Assembly: GCA_963742105.1 (NCBI GenBank)
Contig: CAVUKN010000005.1
Span: 1,302,001 to 1,366,000, forward strand
Reading direction: 5' to 3'
Origin: Gp6-AA40 sp963742105
GTDB lineage: Bacteria > Acidobacteriota > Vicinamibacteria > Vicinamibacterales > UBA2999
Length of the DNA stretch: 64,000 nt
Shown here one piece after another: positions 46,880-56,227 of the stretch (position 1 is the stretch's first letter; the number at the start of each line of letters is the position of its first letter). The notes beneath the pieces were generated by a model that was not told the origin of the DNA, did not search any database, and saw nothing but the letters and a program-made list of their open reading frames with translations. The translations under genes and the position numbers were made by a program.

Positions 46880-47953
46880 TCAGCGCAGCGTCAGCTTCTG
46901 CACCCTGAAATTCCCGACTTCACCGATGTAGAGGACATTCTCGGTGCGGCAATCGATCGCATTGACGGTCCCGAACTCCTTCAGCAGCTTGCCCGCCCGG
47001 CCGAACTTGCCGATCATCGATCCGTCCAGGCGCATCTTGTAGATCTCGCCGGCCGTATCGAGGTCATCCGGCGGATTCGAGTTCGACACGTACATCACCT
47101 GACTGGCGCCCGGTGTGATGCAGAGCGCCTGCGCATTGCCGACATTCTTGATCTCGGTCTTGAACGTGCCGTTGCCGTCGAATACCTGGATGCGCTGATT
47201 GCCAGCGTCCGCGGCATAGACGTTTCCCTGTGCGTCGACGGCGATGCTGTCGACGCTGGCGAACTGCCCGGGGCCGTTGCCGCGCTGGCCCCACGACTTT
47301 ACGAACACGCCGTCTTTCGAGAACTTGGCGACCCTCGCGTTGCCACGGCCATCGGCCACGAAGATGTTGCCCTGCGCGTCCCACGCCACGTCGGTGGGCC
47401 GGTTGAAGACGTCCTGCTGTGCCCCGGCTCCTGGCGCGCCGCCGCCCCGTCCGCCTCCTTCGCCGCCGCCACCGCCGGTCCCGCCGGCGCGTCCGGGATT
47501 GGCGATCGACTCCGGCTTCCGTCCGAGGAGGAAGGTGACCCGGCCCTGCGGATCGAACTTCATCACCATCGACGAATACTCGTCGACCACCCAGACGTTG
47601 TCCTGCGGATCGACGCGGACCTGGGCGGCGAAGAGGAACCCGTACACGCCCTGGCCGATCTCGCGCGTCAATTTTCCGGTGCGGTCGAACTGGAACAGCC
47701 GCGAGCCACCATGCACGAACGGCCGCGCCGAGGCCATCGACATCGTCGGGTGGCCGGTACGGGTGTAGACGAAGACGTCGCCGTGCGAATTGGTCGCCAC
47801 GCCGCCGACTTCGCCAAGGTAGATGTCATCGGGCAGCGTCAGCGGATTCGTCGCGGAGTCGAAGCTGATCGTCGGCGTGTTCTGTGCGGTGACTGCGGTA
47901 ACGAGCGCCGTTGCGCCGCAGAGCGCCAGGGCGAGTCTCACGAAGGTTGTCAT
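46880..47953 (-). CDS. secreted NHL-repeat beta-propeller
   Basis: This is a 357-residue protein. The signal peptide (VRLALALCGATALVTAVTAQ) sets the start at ATG 47953, although the frame is open to 48025. Blades include VATNSHGDVFVYTRTG, VRVDPQDNVWVVDEYSSMVM, VAWDAQGNIFVADGRGNARV, IAVDAQGNVYAADAGNQRIQ and a final AIDCRTENVLYIGEVGNFRV. A Gly-rich loop sits near the middle. The downstream stop is 31 bases from the convergent DUF1801 gene. It is a tandem paralogue of the next gene upstream and likely co-transcribed with it. The function is unknown. Confidence 0.8.
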   Translation of the reverse strand: MTTFVRLALALCGATALVTAVTAQNTPTISFDSATNPLTLPDDIYLGEVGGVATNSHGDVFVYTRTGHPTMSMASARPFVHGGSRLFQFDRTGKLTREIGQGVYGFLFAAQVRVDPQDNVWVVDEYSSMVMKFDPQGRVTFLLGRKPESIANPGRAGGTGGGGGEGGGRGGGAPGAGAQQDVFNRPTDVAWDAQGNIFVADGRGNARVAKFSKDGVFVKSWGQRGNGPGQFASVDSIAVDAQGNVYAADAGNQRIQVFDGNGTFKTEIKNVGNAQALCITPGASQVMYVSNSNPPDDLDTAGEIYKMRLDGSMIGKFGRAGKLLKEFGTVNAIDCRTENVLYIGEVGNFRVQKLTLR

Positions 47954-47964
47954 GGCGGCCTCCC

Positions 47965-49010
47965 TCAGCGTCCCGTGCTCAGGCGCGCCGGCGGCGCCTG
48001 CAGGATGAACTTCTGGACACGCCACGATTCGATTTCGCCCAGGATTGGCTCGTTCGGATTACGGCAGTCCATCATGTGCACGACCTGGAAGCCGGGCGGC
48101 ACTTTGCCGGGCTTGCCGAACCTGCCGATGACCGTGCCATCGATTTCCGCTTTGTAGATTTCGCCCGTGTTCTCCCACGTCCCGGGCGGATTTCCGTTCG
48201 GGTTCGAATTGGAGAAGAAGATGTACTGATGCGGCCCCGGCGAGATGCACAGCGTCCAGCCGGTGCCGAGATTCGTGATTTCCCTGATCGGCTTGAGATC
48301 GTTGTCGAGCTCCTGGTATCGCGTGTTGGTCCGGTCGGCGACCCAGACGTGCCCGCGCTCGTCGACCTGAAGGCCGTGCGGCAGGTTGAATTCGCCAAGC
48401 TTGTTGCCGCTCTTTTCACTGCCAGCCTGCGCGACGAACCGTCCGTTCTTGTCGTACTTGACCACCCGGTTGTTGCAGTAGCCGTCCGAGATGAAGATGT
48501 TTCCCTGCGGATCCCAGCCGACATCGGTCGGGCGGCACAGGATGTACTTCTGCGCGGGCTGGTTAGGCCCGGGCGGTCCGATGACGGGGCCATCGAGCGC
48601 CGGCGGCCGGCGGCCGATCACCATCAACACCTTGCCCTGGGGACTGAACTTGGTGACGAGGTTGGTGCCCTCGTCGACGGTCCAGATGTTGTCGTCCTTG
48701 TCGACGCGAACCGAGTGGGCGAACTCGAAGCCGTAATAGCCCTTGCCGATCTCGCGGACGAAGGTGCCGCTCTTGTCGAATTCGAACAGGCGAGTCGTGT
48801 CGCGCCGGTGGAACACGTAGACGTTGCCCTTCGAATTGGTGGCCACAGCCACCGCCTCGCCGAGGTACTCCCCGGCCGGCAGCTTGAGGAAGTTCGCCAC
48901 GGCAGTAAACGGAATGTCCGGCACGCCCGTGATGGTCGCCTTTGCCTGTGCGAACAGCGGAGGCGGCGGCAATCGTCGTGACGACGCAGGTCCGACAGGA
49001 CCTGTCTCAT
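47965..49010 (-). CDS. secreted NHL-repeat beta-propeller, signal peptide apparently frameshifted
   Basis: The propeller (LGEAVAVATNSKGNVYVFHR, VRVDKDDNIWTVDEGTNLVT, VGWDPQGNIFISDGYCNNRV, LQVDERGHVWVADRTNTRYQ, HMMDCRNPNEPILGEIESW) reads cleanly from ATG 48972. That start leaves only the tail of a signal peptide (MPPPPLFAQA). A better start is ATG 49010 (MRQVLSDL), followed after one extra base at 48986 by VVTTIAAASA and after another at 48955 by FAQAKATITG, making a normal signal. The corrected length is 347 residues. It lies 11 bases from its paralogue downstream. Confidence 0.72.
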
Positions 49011-49185
49011 CGAATGCCCCTCTCGAACGCGCGGAGCATATCCAGGTTCACCGACAGTTCAACACGCGTGGCTGCCCGTGACGATTGCGGTTACGACGAG
49101 TGCGACTTCCAGCGGAAGTAAGCGCGGCGAGAAGCATTAGTGTCAAGCGGCGGGTATCCCACCCAGCGTGTTTCTGTGCTCGATC

Positions 49186-49215
49186 TTGCACAGTTTTGCT
49201 TGACCCAGCTATATA
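49186..49215 (+). promoter_or_regulatory. candidate sigma-70-type promoter
   Basis: TTGCAC (49186-49191) and TATATA (49210-49215) are separated by 18 bases, ending about 25 bases before the ATG at 49240. This AT-rich patch stands out in the GC-rich background. It is inferred only from the consensus. Confidence 0.35.
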
Positions 49216-49239
49216 TCAGCGCGACTATACGCACCCTGC

Positions 49240-49698
49240 ATGTTGGCTTGGGGCCAGTGGCGACCCTTCCTCACCACGTCGGTGTTCGCGGTGAGCGTGC
49301 TCTCACTCTTCAGTTGCCCGTTCGCCTGCGCCTCGAACCCTTTGGGTCCAGAGGCTAGTCAAGACACGGGCGACACCCGGGTCGTCCTCGCGCCCGGCGA
49401 GGTGCATCGCGTTCGGGGGACGGATCTCACCCTGACGTTCGTTCGGATCGTTGCCGATTCCCGGTGTCCGACGGGCCTGACGTGCATCCGGGAAGGCGAC
49501 GCGGCCGTTCTCGTGCGCGTTGACAAACCCGGCAGCGCGCCCGCCGATCTCACGCTTTTTACGTCCGGGCCGGGGCCCCGGGACGTTGTCGTCGACAACA
49601 TTCTCATCACTCTCATCGACGTGATGCCGTATCCGCGCGAGGACCACGCGCCTCGTCCGGACGAATACCGCGTGACGTTGTTGATTCACAGAACGTGA
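49240..49698 (+). CDS. small secreted protein with conserved DSRCP...C motif
   Basis: This is a 152-residue protein with a signal or lipoprotein-like N-terminus (TTSVFAVSVLSLFSCPFACA). The mature domain is beta-rich and contains VRIVADSRCPTGLTCIREGDA, a two-Cys pattern found in a widespread family of small exported proteins of unknown function (usually DSRCP-x4-C-x-x-G-x-A). The gene ends three bases before the protease ATG, so both are likely one transcript. It could be an accessory or inhibitor of the protease; this is only a positional inference. Confidence 0.75.
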   Translation: MLAWGQWRPFLTTSVFAVSVLSLFSCPFACASNPLGPEASQDTGDTRVVLAPGEVHRVRGTDLTLTFVRIVADSRCPTGLTCIREGDAAVLVRVDKPGSAPADLTLFTSGPGPRDVVVDNILITLIDVMPYPREDHAPRPDEYRVTLLIHRT

Positions 49699-49701
49699 CC
49701 T

Positions 49702-52700
49702 ATGCGCGCCAGGACTTTCTTATTCGGTTGGCGTTTCCCGTTGTTCGTCACAGCAGCGATGGTCCTGGCGAGCGGCGTGTTCGGGGATCGGGCGCGCGCG
49801 CAGCAGAACACCATCTCGGTCAGTGAGACGAACTTCGATATCCGTTCGGCGTCGCCGGAAGTCGCAGCGGCATACCTGACTCGCGTCGCCGCCTCGGCCG
49901 CAGTCCGCGCGACGGTGGACCGTGTCGGGGTCGACGGCATGGCGCAACTGCGGGCGGAGTTCCCAGCACTGAAGATGCTTCAGAGTCCCCTGAGTGGAGC
50001 GCTAGAGGTCATCGGTACACAGCGTGGCGGTGGGTTTCTCACGGCACCGAATCCGGATCACGTGGGTGCGTTGCGAGGCTTCCTCGCCGCACACGCCGAC
50101 GCCTACAGGGTTACCGCAGCGCAGGTCCAGAGTCTGGAACTGGTCTCCAACTACCCGAACCCGTCCGGCAACCTGTCGTGGGTCGAATTCGAGCAACGCA
50201 TCAACGGTCTGCCGGTGTTTCAGGGCCTGGTGCGCGGCGCTTTCACGCGCAACGGCGAACTGGCCATGGTGACCGGACCGCTGGCTGCCGGGCTGAACCC
50301 CGCAGCGATGCCGCAGACTGCCGCGATCGACGGCGCGCGGGCCGTTTCGCTCGCCGCGACGCACGTCGGTTGGGACGTACCGGAGACCGAGCTTGTCCTC
50401 ACAGCCGTCAGCCCCGATGGCGAGCGCCTGACCTTCAGGGGCGGATCGATGGCGGACGCTGCCAACGCGTGGCGTGTGTACTTCCCTCTGGCGCCGGGCG
50501 TCGCACGGCTGGCATGGGAGACCGAGATCTGGGGCGATCCGTATGCCTTCCTCGTCATCCTCGATGCCGAGGACGGCACGGTGCTGTTCCGCAAGAACCT
50601 TACCGATCATCAGTCGCAGTCGGCCACGTACAACGTCTACGCGGACGACAGTCCCGCGCCGATGTCACCGAGTACGGTGCTGCCCGGCTCTGGCACGCAA
50701 GCGCCGTTTATCGGACGCACGAGCATCACTCTCGTCGGCAACGAAGCGCCGAACACATTCAACGCCCTGGGCTGGATGACCGATGGATTGAACGAGACCG
50801 ATGGCAACAATGTCCGGGCAGGGCTCGATCTCGTCACGCCCGACGGCATCGAGTCGACCGTGTCGGGTTCCAACCGTGTCTTCAATTTCCAGTACGACCC
50901 GCAGACCGACGAACCCGCGACGAGCGCTTATCGTTCCGGCGAAGTTACGGACATGTTCTACTGGACGAACCGGTATCACGACAGCCTGTACCGACTGGGG
51001 TTCACTGAATCTGCCCGTAATTTTCAAGCCAATAACTTCGGGCGCGGCGGTCTGGGCAACGACAAGGTCAATGCGGAAGGCCAGGACTTTTCTGGCACGA
51101 ACAACGCCAATTTCTCCACTCCGCCGGACGGCTCGTCGCCGCGGATGCAGATGTACATCTTCCCAGGGCCCACGCCGGATCGCACGTCGGCAATCGATCA
51201 CGATGTCCTGCTGCACGAGTTGACGCACGGGACGTCAAACCGCCTGCACAACAACGCCACTGGCCTCGCATCGAACGTATCGGCCGGGATGGGGGAAGGC
51301 TGGAGCGATTTCTACGCCCGCGCGCTGCTCTCGAGCGCCGACGAGGATGTCGACGGCATCTATTCCAGCGGTGGGTGGGTGACGTATCAGCTCAGCTCTG
51401 GTTTCGTGGACAACTACTACTACGGCATCCGGCGATTTCCGTACGCCGTCAAGACCACCGTCGGCGCCAACGGCAGGCCGCACAACCCGCTGACTTTCGC
51501 GGACATAGATCCGCTCCAGATCAACCTGAGTGACGGCGCGTTTGCGCCGACGTTCGTGGGCTCGGCGAATGAGGTGCACAACATCGGCGAGGTGTGGTGC
51601 ATGGCGCTCCTCGAAGTGCGCGCGCGATTCATCAAGCGGCTCGGGTTCGCCACCGGCAATCAGCGAATCCTCCAGTTCGTGACTGATGGAATGAAGCTGG
51701 ACCCAACCAATCCCACGCCGCTCAATGGCCGCGACTCGATCCTCGCGGCAGCGACGGCCGGCGGCGGGTCGGACGACGACATCGCCGATATCTGGGCGGG
51801 CTTCGCAGCGCGCGGCATGGGCGTGGGCGCGGCATTCGACGCGGCAACGTTTGCGGTCGTCGAGAATTTCAATACGCCCGGTGAGCCGATTCCCAGCTTC
51901 CTGATCGACGACGTCAGCGTGGTCGAGGGCAACAGTGGCACCGCGAACGCGACGTTCACCGTTCTGCTGTTGAACGGCGGCGCTTCGAGCGCGAGTGTCA
52001 CGTGGACGACTGGCGACGCGACAGCGACGGCGCCCGGGGCGCCTGTGACCTCGTCGACGCCCATCAACATTCCGAGCGTCGGGACATCGACACCATACCC
52101 CTCGAATTTGGTGGTTTCCGGCGTGACGGAACCAGTCAGCCACCTCCGGGTGCGATTGAACGGCTTTGCCCACCAGTTTCCCGGCGACGTCGGCGCGCTC
52201 CTGGTGGGTCCCAGTGGCCAGCGGGTCATGTTGATGAGCGGCGCATGGAACAGTGGGTTGACGACGCCTCCGCCCGTCAACCTGACGTTTGCGGACGGTG
52301 CCCCGCGGCCGTCGACGTCCGGCGCGCCGGTGAGCGGAACATACCGGCCGACGAACTACCGTGGTGCGACGCTTCCAGGCGCGGCGGGACCGTACAGCCC
52401 GAACTTGTCTGCATTCAACGGCACGAACCCGAACGGTACGTGGAGCTTGTATGTCTTCGACTTCGTGTCCGGATTTACCGGCGCGATCAATGGCTATTCG
52501 CTGATCTTCGGGGACGCGTCGGACGACTACGTCGCCTCCTCGGGCACGCTGACGTTTTCCCTGGGCCAAACGACGCAGACCCTGGACGTGCCTGTCAAGG
52601 GTGACGTCATCCCGGAGTTGGACGAGCGGTTCTTCGTCAACCTGTCCCAGCCTACCGGCGGTGCCACTATCCAGGATGCGCAGGGTATCGGCACGATCGT

Positions 52701-55131
52701 CAACGACGACGCAGCGCTGCCGACACCGACAGTCGTGACCAGCTTGGCCACCAACGTCACTTTCGTGTCCGCGCGGCTGAATGGAACGGTGTCGCCGAAC
52801 GGGCGCGCTACGTCGGCGTGGTTCGAGTACGGCCTGACCCCCAGCTTTGGCAGCTCGACGCCACAGCAGCCGGTGGGATCGGGAATCACGCTGGTGCCAT
52901 TTTTCGCTGACCTCAGTGGGTTGTCGTGCGGCGGCACCTACTACTTCCGCGCGAAAGCCAGCAGCGATGGCGGCACAACCAACGGACAGACCGAGACGGT
53001 GACGCTCGTTCCGTGCCTGGCACCAACGGTAACAACCGGGAGCCCGACGGCATTCACATCCTCTGGAGCGACGCTGAACGGCACGGCCAGCCCCAATGGC
53101 ATGGCCACGACCGCGTTTTTCGAGTACGGGCCGACGACCAGCTACGGCAGCAGCACGCCGAACGTTGCCATCGCGGCGACCGCGCCCGTGACAGCGATCG
53201 GCGGCGGCGCTGTCACCGGCCTCGCGTGCGACACGGTCTACCACTTCCGCGCGGTCGCGGTGAATGGAATTGGTCGATCCAACGGGTCCGATCAGACCTT
53301 CTCGCCCCCTTGTGCCGGTACCGTCGACCCGAGCCTATATGCGGTCGCCAACGACACGACCACGCTGCGGGTGCAGAATGCCGCGACGCTCGCGACGGTC
53401 GCTGCCATTCCGGTGCCTTCCGGTTCCAACTTCGATGTGGTGGTCACGCCAGACCAGTCGCTCGCGTTTGCTGCCAGGACTGATGGAATCTGGGTGGTGG
53501 ATCTGCACCAGAGCCCGCCGGCTCTCGCTGCGGGCGTCAACCCGATTCCGATACCGGCTGGCATGCCGTTCGTCGAGGACCTGTCGCTCGCGCGCGACGG
53601 AAAGTTCCTCGTCGTCAGTGACGGATCAGCGGTCGCACCCCTCGCGGTGATCAACGTGGCAACGCGAGCGGTCGTCGGCACGTTGCCCGCGACTACGGAC
53701 AACAATTCCGTGGATGTGTGTGATGACGGTTCGGTGCTCGTGACGTCCGCCATGTCGAGTGTCGTCAAGCGATTGAAGATCAGCGAAACCGGTACGTTGA
53801 CCGACACGGGACAGGCACTGACGCTGCCGCCAGGAGTGAACAACGCTGTGTGCGCGCCAGGCAGCAAGGCGGGTGTCGCCGTCCTGTTCACCAGCGGGCA
53901 GATGATCTCATTCCTGGTCGAGAGCATGACGGCGGTCTCTACTCAGGGGTTGCCAGGCGGTCCGGCTCTGACCGCTGCCTTCAATTCGAACGGCACGAGC
54001 GTGTTCGTCCGCGGTCCCAGCACCATGACGGCGTACGCGTTCGATCCGGCCACCGGCGTGATCGGCGCGTCCGCGTGGTCGAGAAGCCTCACCATGGGGA
54101 ATGGATTGTTCGGTGTCGATCAGGTTGCGCTGGATCCGGCCGGCCGCCGGGTCTACGCGACGACTCCGGGATTCATCGTGTCCCTGGATGCAGCGAGTGG
54201 GGCGTTCAACGGCAGCGTCACGGCATCAAGTCCATCCGGCATCGCCCTGCGGCGAGGCGGCGCCGCAGCCGCTCGCGCTGATTTCGATGGCGACAGCAAG
54301 ACCGACATCGCCGTTTATCGGCCCTCCACTGGCACATGGTGGGTCCTGCAGTCGAGCAGTGGCTATGGGACCTACTTCCCGAAGCAGTGGGGCGCCGCCG
54401 CGGATATTCCTGTGGCCGGCGACTACGACCGCGACGGCATGAGCGACATCGCCGTGTTCCGACCGTCCACCGGTCAATGGTGGATCTCCCGGTCGAGCAG
54501 TGGTTATACGACGTTCTTCTCAGTGCAGTGGGGCACGGACGGCGATATTCCCGTGCCTGGCGACTACGACGGTGACGGCCAAACCGACGTCGCCGTCTAT
54601 CGACCCTCTTCCGGCACCTGGTGGATTCTGCAGTCCAGCAGTGACTACACGACCTACTTTTCGAAGCAGTGGGGCGACGCCGCGGACATTCCGGTGGCCG
54701 GCGACTACGACGGCGACGGCACGACTGACATCGCCGTATACCGACCATCCACCGGCGTCTGGTGGGTCCGGCAATCGAGCACGCAGTACGCGACATCCTT
54801 CGCGACGCAGTGGGGCCAGGACGGAGACAGACCAGTGGTTGGCGATTTCGACGGTGACGGGAAGGCAGATCTCGCCATCTATCGGCCGTCCGACGGCACC
54901 TGGTGGATTCTGAAGTCCAGCAGTGGCTACACGATCTACTTCCCGAAGCAGTGGGGCGACGCCGCGGATATTCCCGTGGTTGGCGATTACGACGGTGACG
55001 GCACGAGCGACATCGCGGTGTACCGACCCTCTAACGGCACCTGGTGGATCCTGCCGTCAAGTAGCGGCTACGAGACGTACATCATGATCCAGTGGGGCGT
55101 CGAGACGGATATCCCGATCATCGGCAACTGA
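49702..55131 (+). CDS. secreted M36 (fungalysin-like) metalloprotease with P-domain, Calx-beta, FN3-like and FG-GAP repeats
   Basis: This protein has 1809 residues. A signal peptide (1-34) and FTP-like propeptide precede the peptidase with zinc site HELTHGTSNRL (His about 505 and 509) and MGEGWSDF. From about 732 a Calx-beta domain starts (VVEGNSGTANATFTV), is interrupted at about 786-932 by a proprotein-convertase P-domain, and finishes at 938-1001 (LDERFFVNLSQPTGG). Two FN3-like domains (about 1008-1195), a beta-propeller-like region (about 1207-1520) and six FG-GAP/VCBS-type repeats of about 46 residues (DGDG-x-x-DIAVYRPS) follow. It is probably secreted to degrade proteins. No sorting signal is visible. 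Confidence 0.9.
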   Translation: MRARTFLFGWRFPLFVTAAMVLASGVFGDRARAQQNTISVSETNFDIRSASPEVAAAYLTRVAASAAVRATVDRVGVDGMAQLRAEFPALKMLQSPLSGALEVIGTQRGGGFLTAPNPDHVGALRGFLAAHADAYRVTAAQVQSLELVSNYPNPSGNLSWVEFEQRINGLPVFQGLVRGAFTRNGELAMVTGPLAAGLNPAAMPQTAAIDGARAVSLAATHVGWDVPETELVLTAVSPDGERLTFRGGSMADAANAWRVYFPLAPGVARLAWETEIWGDPYAFLVILDAEDGTVLFRKNLTDHQSQSATYNVYADDSPAPMSPSTVLPGSGTQAPFIGRTSITLVGNEAPNTFNALGWMTDGLNETDGNNVRAGLDLVTPDGIESTVSGSNRVFNFQYDPQTDEPATSAYRSGEVTDMFYWTNRYHDSLYRLGFTESARNFQANNFGRGGLGNDKVNAEGQDFSGTNNANFSTPPDGSSPRMQMYIFPGPTPDRTSAIDHDVLLHELTHGTSNRLHNNATGLASNVSAGMGEGWSDFYARALLSSADEDVDGIYSSGGWVTYQLSSGFVDNYYYGIRRFPYAVKTTVGANGRPHNPLTFADIDPLQINLSDGAFAPTFVGSANEVHNIGEVWCMALLEVRARFIKRLGFATGNQRILQFVTDGMKLDPTNPTPLNGRDSILAAATAGGGSDDDIADIWAGFAARGMGVGAAFDAATFAVVENFNTPGEPIPSFLIDDVSVVEGNSGTANATFTVLLLNGGASSASVTWTTGDATATAPGAPVTSSTPINIPSVGTSTPYPSNLVVSGVTEPVSHLRVRLNGFAHQFPGDVGALLVGPSGQRVMLMSGAWNSGLTTPPPVNLTFADGAPRPSTSGAPVSGTYRPTNYRGATLPGAAGPYSPNLSAFNGTNPNGTWSLYVFDFVSGFTGAINGYSLIFGDASDDYVASSGTLTFSLGQTTQTLDVPVKGDVIPELDERFFVNLSQPTGGATIQDAQGIGTIVNDDAALPTPTVVTSLATNVTFVSARLNGTVSPNGRATSAWFEYGLTPSFGSSTPQQPVGSGITLVPFFADLSGLSCGGTYYFRAKASSDGGTTNGQTETVTLVPCLAPTVTTGSPTAFTSSGATLNGTASPNGMATTAFFEYGPTTSYGSSTPNVAIAATAPVTAIGGGAVTGLACDTVYHFRAVAVNGIGRSNGSDQTFSPPCAGTVDPSLYAVANDTTTLRVQNAATLATVAAIPVPSGSNFDVVVTPDQSLAFAARTDGIWVVDLHQSPPALAAGVNPIPIPAGMPFVEDLSLARDGKFLVVSDGSAVAPLAVINVATRAVVGTLPATTDNNSVDVCDDGSVLVTSAMSSVVKRLKISETGTLTDTGQALTLPPGVNNAVCAPGSKAGVAVLFTSGQMISFLVESMTAVSTQGLPGGPALTAAFNSNGTSVFVRGPSTMTAYAFDPATGVIGASAWSRSLTMGNGLFGVDQVALDPAGRRVYATTPGFIVSLDAASGAFNGSVTASSPSGIALRRGGAAAARADFDGDSKTDIAVYRPSTGTWWVLQSSSGYGTYFPKQWGAAADIPVAGDYDRDGMSDIAVFRPSTGQWWISRSSSGYTTFFSVQWGTDGDIPVPGDYDGDGQTDVAVYRPSSGTWWILQSSSDYTTYFSKQWGDAADIPVAGDYDGDGTTDIAVYRPSTGVWWVRQSSTQYATSFATQWGQDGDRPVVGDFDGDGKADLAIYRPSDGTWWILKSSSGYTIYFPKQWGDAADIPVVGDYDGDGTSDIAVYRPSNGTWWILPSSSGYETYIMIQWGVETDIPIIGN

Positions 55132-55299
55132 CGACCGTGCTTTTCGAGGCTGCCGGCGAAGCGAACGTCCGGCTGCCGTGAACGCCGCGCCGCAGCGCTC
55201 TCCGGTTTGACGCCGGCTGGCCCGCGAGCTCCTTCCGAGGATCCACAACGATGTACATCGCGCACCTGCCAGGCGCACGCCATCAACAGGAGAGCGGAC

Positions 55300-56181
55300 A
55301 TGCCGGGTGACGTCAGATCTTCCAGTGGGCGGTTCGCCCTCGACGTGATGGGCGCCCGCGCGGGTCTGCTCAAGAGCTTTGATGGCCTCGACATGGCCGC
55401 CGAGATCGTGACGACCGATACGCCGGACGGCGAGAAGAAGCACGTCGCCAACATCGGGTGGACGCCGGCGAAGGCCACGATCGGCATCGCGATGGGCAAG
55501 GAGCTGTACGCGATCATCCAGCAGGCGTTCAAAGCGCAGCCGAAACGTTTCGATGGCGCGCTCCATGTCGCCAACGTGGATTACAAGGTGCAGTCGTCGC
55601 TGAACTTCTCCGACGCCATCCTCACCGCCATGACCTTCCCGAAGTGTGACGGATCGAGCAAGGAACCCGCGTTCTTCGATTTCGAATGGGAGGCCGAGTC
55701 GGTGCGCTGGCGCAAGGGGGACAACTCGGACATCCGCACCTCCGTCGCGCCGGCGCAGAAACAGTGGCTGTGCTCGAACTTTCGCTTTGAGATGGGCGGT
55801 CTGCCAACCAGCCGCGTGGCCACGATCGACTCGTTCGCCTGGAAGTACTTGCTGGCGCCGGCTCAGCCCGGCGAGCCGTCGAAGCACCCGGGCAGGATGA
55901 CGATCCCGAACATCACCGTCGAGGTTTCGATGGCCGACTACGACGCCTGGGCCGAGGCGGCCAGGAAGTGGTTCATCGACGGCCAGCACGAGGACAACGA
56001 CGAGATGGCCGGGGCGATCGTCTTTCTGGCCGCCGACATGAAGACCGAACTCGGGCGGGTGACGCTCCGGCATTGCGGCTTCGCGAAGTTCATGCGCGGC
56101 ACGTTTGAGGCGGGCGGCGACAAGATCGCCCGCTTCAGGTGCGAGTTCTACGTCGAGGAGATGGAGTTCGCGCTCAGCTGA
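55300..56181 (+). CDS. gp19-like phage-tail-tube-family protein (two-lobed)
   Basis: This is a 293-residue protein. The start is ATG 55300 with AGGAG seven bases upstream. The N-terminal lobe shows the tail-tube pattern: GRFALDVMGARAGLLKSFDG, HVANIGWTPAKATIGIAMG and NFSDAILTAMTFPKCDGSS. The second lobe has QWLCSNFRFEMGGLP, IPNITVEVSMADYD, VTLRHCGFAKFM and a terminal RCEFYVEEMEFAL, repeating the same fold. It matches the family annotated as phage tail proteins of T4 gp19 type, but twice normal length. No sheath, baseplate or capsid genes are nearby. It is first in an operon with two TIR-type membrane proteins. Confidence 0.7.
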   Translation: MPGDVRSSSGRFALDVMGARAGLLKSFDGLDMAAEIVTTDTPDGEKKHVANIGWTPAKATIGIAMGKELYAIIQQAFKAQPKRFDGALHVANVDYKVQSSLNFSDAILTAMTFPKCDGSSKEPAFFDFEWEAESVRWRKGDNSDIRTSVAPAQKQWLCSNFRFEMGGLPTSRVATIDSFAWKYLLAPAQPGEPSKHPGRMTIPNITVEVSMADYDAWAEAARKWFIDGQHEDNDEMAGAIVFLAADMKTELGRVTLRHCGFAKFMRGTFEAGGDKIARFRCEFYVEEMEFALS

Positions 56182-56227
56182 GCCAACAGCGTGTAGGTAA
56201 GATTTCGCCTCGAAAGGAACGCTTCCG

